A stretch of DNA of 8,037 nt from an uncultured Bacteroidota bacterium (lineage in GTDB: Bacteria > Bacteroidota > Bacteroidia > Bacteroidales > UBA12481), in NCBI GenBank assembly GCA_903832165.1, contig CAILAQ010000549.1, forward strand, positions 1-8,037, given 5' to 3'. The first letter of the stretch is position 1, and the number at the start of each line of letters is the position of its first letter. Shown here in pieces: positions 6,850 to 8,037 of the stretch. The notes under the pieces were generated by a model that did no database searches, was not told where the DNA came from, and was given only the letters and a program-made list of their open reading frames with translations. The position numbers were made by a program, and so were the translations under genes.

Positions 6850-7545
6850 TCATCTGGATTTCAACACAAACTGGAATCCTATTCCGTGACGATTCTCGAT
6901 TTTAATATCAGGGTCATCTGAGAGATATTTCCTCAAGCGTGAGATATAAACATCCAGGCTTCGCCCTGCAAAATAATCATTGCCACCCCAAACAGATTCC
7001 AGTATTTGCTCTCTGCCAAGCAGAACTTCCTGGTTTTTAATAAAATAATTCAGCAATTCTCCTTCACGGAATGTCAGCTTTATATCGCCTTTACTGCCTG
7101 TCAGAAGAAGTTTTGACGGATAGAAGGTATAACTGCCCAAGTGTATCCTGTTTTGCTGTGAGGGATCAGGTCCGGATTTTGAGCGGCGCAGGAATATCCG
7201 GATTTTAAGAATCAATTCTTCGATACTGAAAGGTTTAACGAGATAATCGTCGCCGCCAAGCAGGAGTCCTTCGAGCTTATCTTCCTTTAATGATTTTGCA
7301 GTAACAAAAATGATAGGAACATCCTGATTTGCCTCCCTTATCTGGCGAGCGAGGGTAAAACCATCAACAAGGGGAAGGTTTACGTCGAGAACACAAATAT
7401 CGGGTGATTGCTTTTTGAACAGGTCCCATGCTTCGCTTCCATCGGAGGCGGATATAACCTGGAATTGCTCGCGTTCGAGGTTATCCGTAGTAATGAATTT
7501 CAGAGTTTCGTCATCCTCAACATAAAGAATCAGTGGTTTTTCCAT
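6850..7545 (-). CDS. OmpR/PhoB-type response regulator
   Basis: The 231-residue two-component response regulator has a receiver domain at 1-120 with all expected residues: acidic pair D11/D12, phosphoacceptor D54 in CVLDVNLP, T82 in FVTAK and K104 in YLVKPF. A linker leads to a winged-helix DNA-binding domain (about 132-230), with the recognition-helix segment GRSLDVYISRLRKYL (194-208) and the wing GIGFQFVL (221-228). Sequence style and partner order resemble the RprXY pair of Bacteroides. It is the second gene of an operon: the kinase stop codon lies 3 bases upstream of its ATG, so translation is probably coupled. The target genes are unknown. Its stop (TGA, 6852-6850) directly abuts the stop of the convergent CoA-binding gene. 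Confidence 0.96.
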   Translation of the reverse strand: MEKPLILYVEDDETLKFITTDNLEREQFQVISASDGSEAWDLFKKQSPDICVLDVNLPLVDGFTLARQIREANQDVPIIFVTAKSLKEDKLEGLLLGGDDYLVKPFSIEELILKIRIFLRRSKSGPDPSQQNRIHLGSYTFYPSKLLLTGSKGDIKLTFREGELLNYFIKNQEVLLGREQILESVWGGNDYFAGRSLDVYISRLRKYLSDDPDIKIENRHGIGFQFVLKSR

Positions 7546-7548
7546 AAT

Positions 7549-7926
7549 TCAACTCGTTTTAACCGGAATTAGAATCTGCATTGCAGTTCCCCTGTCCTCA
7601 ATACTTTCGATACTTATCTTCCATCCGTGCGCCTTCACGGCATTACGCGTATAGTAGAGACCCAGTCCGAATCCTTTGGTATTATGTATATTACCGGTAG
7701 GAACCCTATAAAATTTCTCGAACACTCTTTTCTTTAATTTTTTGGGGATACCGATTCCATTATCAGTCACTCTGACCATGAGAAATCCTTTGGAATCAGT
7801 GACAGTTACCTCAATAAAAGGCACCTCAACCGAGTATTTTAAAGCATTATCCAACAAGTTCAGGACAATATTGGTGAGATGTATGGGATCGGCGTCGATT
7901 TTTTCAATTTGCGACAAATAATTCAA
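7549..7926 (-). pseudogene. Two-component sensor histidine kinase, ATPase domain only; 5' part lost at a sequence break
   Basis: Only the C-terminal catalytic HATPase domain of a sensor kinase is present. Seen in order are the N box NLLDNALKYS (numbering from the TTG at 7926, residues 23-32), the G1 box DNGIGIP (55-61), the F box FEKFY (69-73), the G2 box GFGLGLYY (85-92) and the closing strands to TGA at 7549-7551. The sensor, membrane and histidine-bearing DHp domains that should precede it are missing. Kinase-like sequence can be read a few codons past the TTG, to about base 7935 (ELKLNYL). GC-rich foreign-looking sequence then begins, and the frame meets a stop at 7978-7980. The TTG at 7926 is probably not a real start. 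The full gene was either cut by an insertion or rearrangement, or more likely joined wrongly in assembly. The partner response regulator lies 3 bases downstream. Confidence 0.8.
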
Positions 7927-7930
7927 TTTC

Positions 7931-8037
7931 AGCTCGCCTTGCGGGACAGAGCATCCTGGCGCAGCGTCTCTAAGGCATCAGCCACGGCCACATCCAGCCC
8001 GGTGCGCCCAGGAGTCACCGGATTGTAGATCCCGCCG
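7931..8037. other. GC-rich terminal segment discordant with the rest of the window
   Basis: Of 107 bases, 71 are G or C (66%), against 35 of the 100 bases just before (7831-7930). The change is abrupt at about 7930 and falls inside the kinase gene. On the minus strand one frame is open from the window edge (8036) to a TGA at 7931-7929. It encodes 35 residues starting GGIYNPVTPGRTGLDVAVAD, and 26 of its 35 codons end in G or C. This frame is out of phase with the kinase frame, so it is not the missing kinase N-terminus. The fragment's family is not recognised. It may belong to another organism (chimeric contig end) or to the edge of an inserted element; no inverted repeat or target duplication can be judged from one side. 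Confidence 0.7.

Noticed and set aside
1..8037. CRISPR array, tRNA, rRNA, transposase or phage genes
   Set aside because: No spaced direct repeats, RNA gene signatures or mobile-element proteins were seen. Coding density is high throughout.

Overview
The window looks like a chromosomal segment from a carbohydrate-degrading member of the Bacteroidota. The evidence is a Tat-exported Gfo/Idh/MocA oxidoreductase placed between two DUF1080 (3-keto-disaccharide hydrolase family) proteins, a secreted GH20 enzyme, a lipoprotein with a TIM-barrel-like sequence, a DUF2807-type protein, A/T-rich leaders without Shine-Dalgarno sequences, and a histidine kinase/response regulator pair of RprXY-like type. 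The genus cannot be told from this sequence.

Layout: (1) 1-2547, plus strand: the 3' end of a DUF1080 gene, then a Tat-signal Gfo/Idh/MocA dehydrogenase, then a complete secreted DUF1080 protein. This looks like an operon for periplasmic oxidation of a glycoside to the 3-keto form, followed by non-canonical cleavage. (2) 2560-5609, minus strand: a lipoprotein resembling a TIM-barrel glycoside hydrolase, followed by a GH20 beta-N-acetylhexosaminidase. These two meet the plus-strand operon tail to tail with a 12-base gap. (3) 5660-6328, minus strand: a DUF2807-type beta-solenoid protein with no export signal. It is divergent from (4) 6400-6849, plus strand, a small CoA-binding-domain protein. 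(5) 6850-7926, minus strand: a histidine kinase (ATPase domain only) followed by an OmpR-type response regulator. (6) 7931-8037: a GC-rich tail that does not match the rest of the window and interrupts the kinase gene.

The genes of (1) and (2) fit one theme: extracytoplasmic breakdown of glycosides, with GH20 removing terminal GlcNAc/GalNAc-type sugars and the dehydrogenase/DUF1080 set acting on other linkages. No transporter or dedicated regulator for this theme is visible, so the substrate is unknown. The two-component pair cannot be tied to the sugar genes from position alone.

No clear new system stands out. The items most worth a second look are the abrupt composition break inside the kinase gene (probably a chimeric join or a recent insertion edge), the recurring AACTTTA box 17-18 bases before three start codons and inside two inverted repeats, the unassigned TIM-barrel lipoprotein, and the seven-fold glycine repeat in an apparently non-exported DUF2807 protein.
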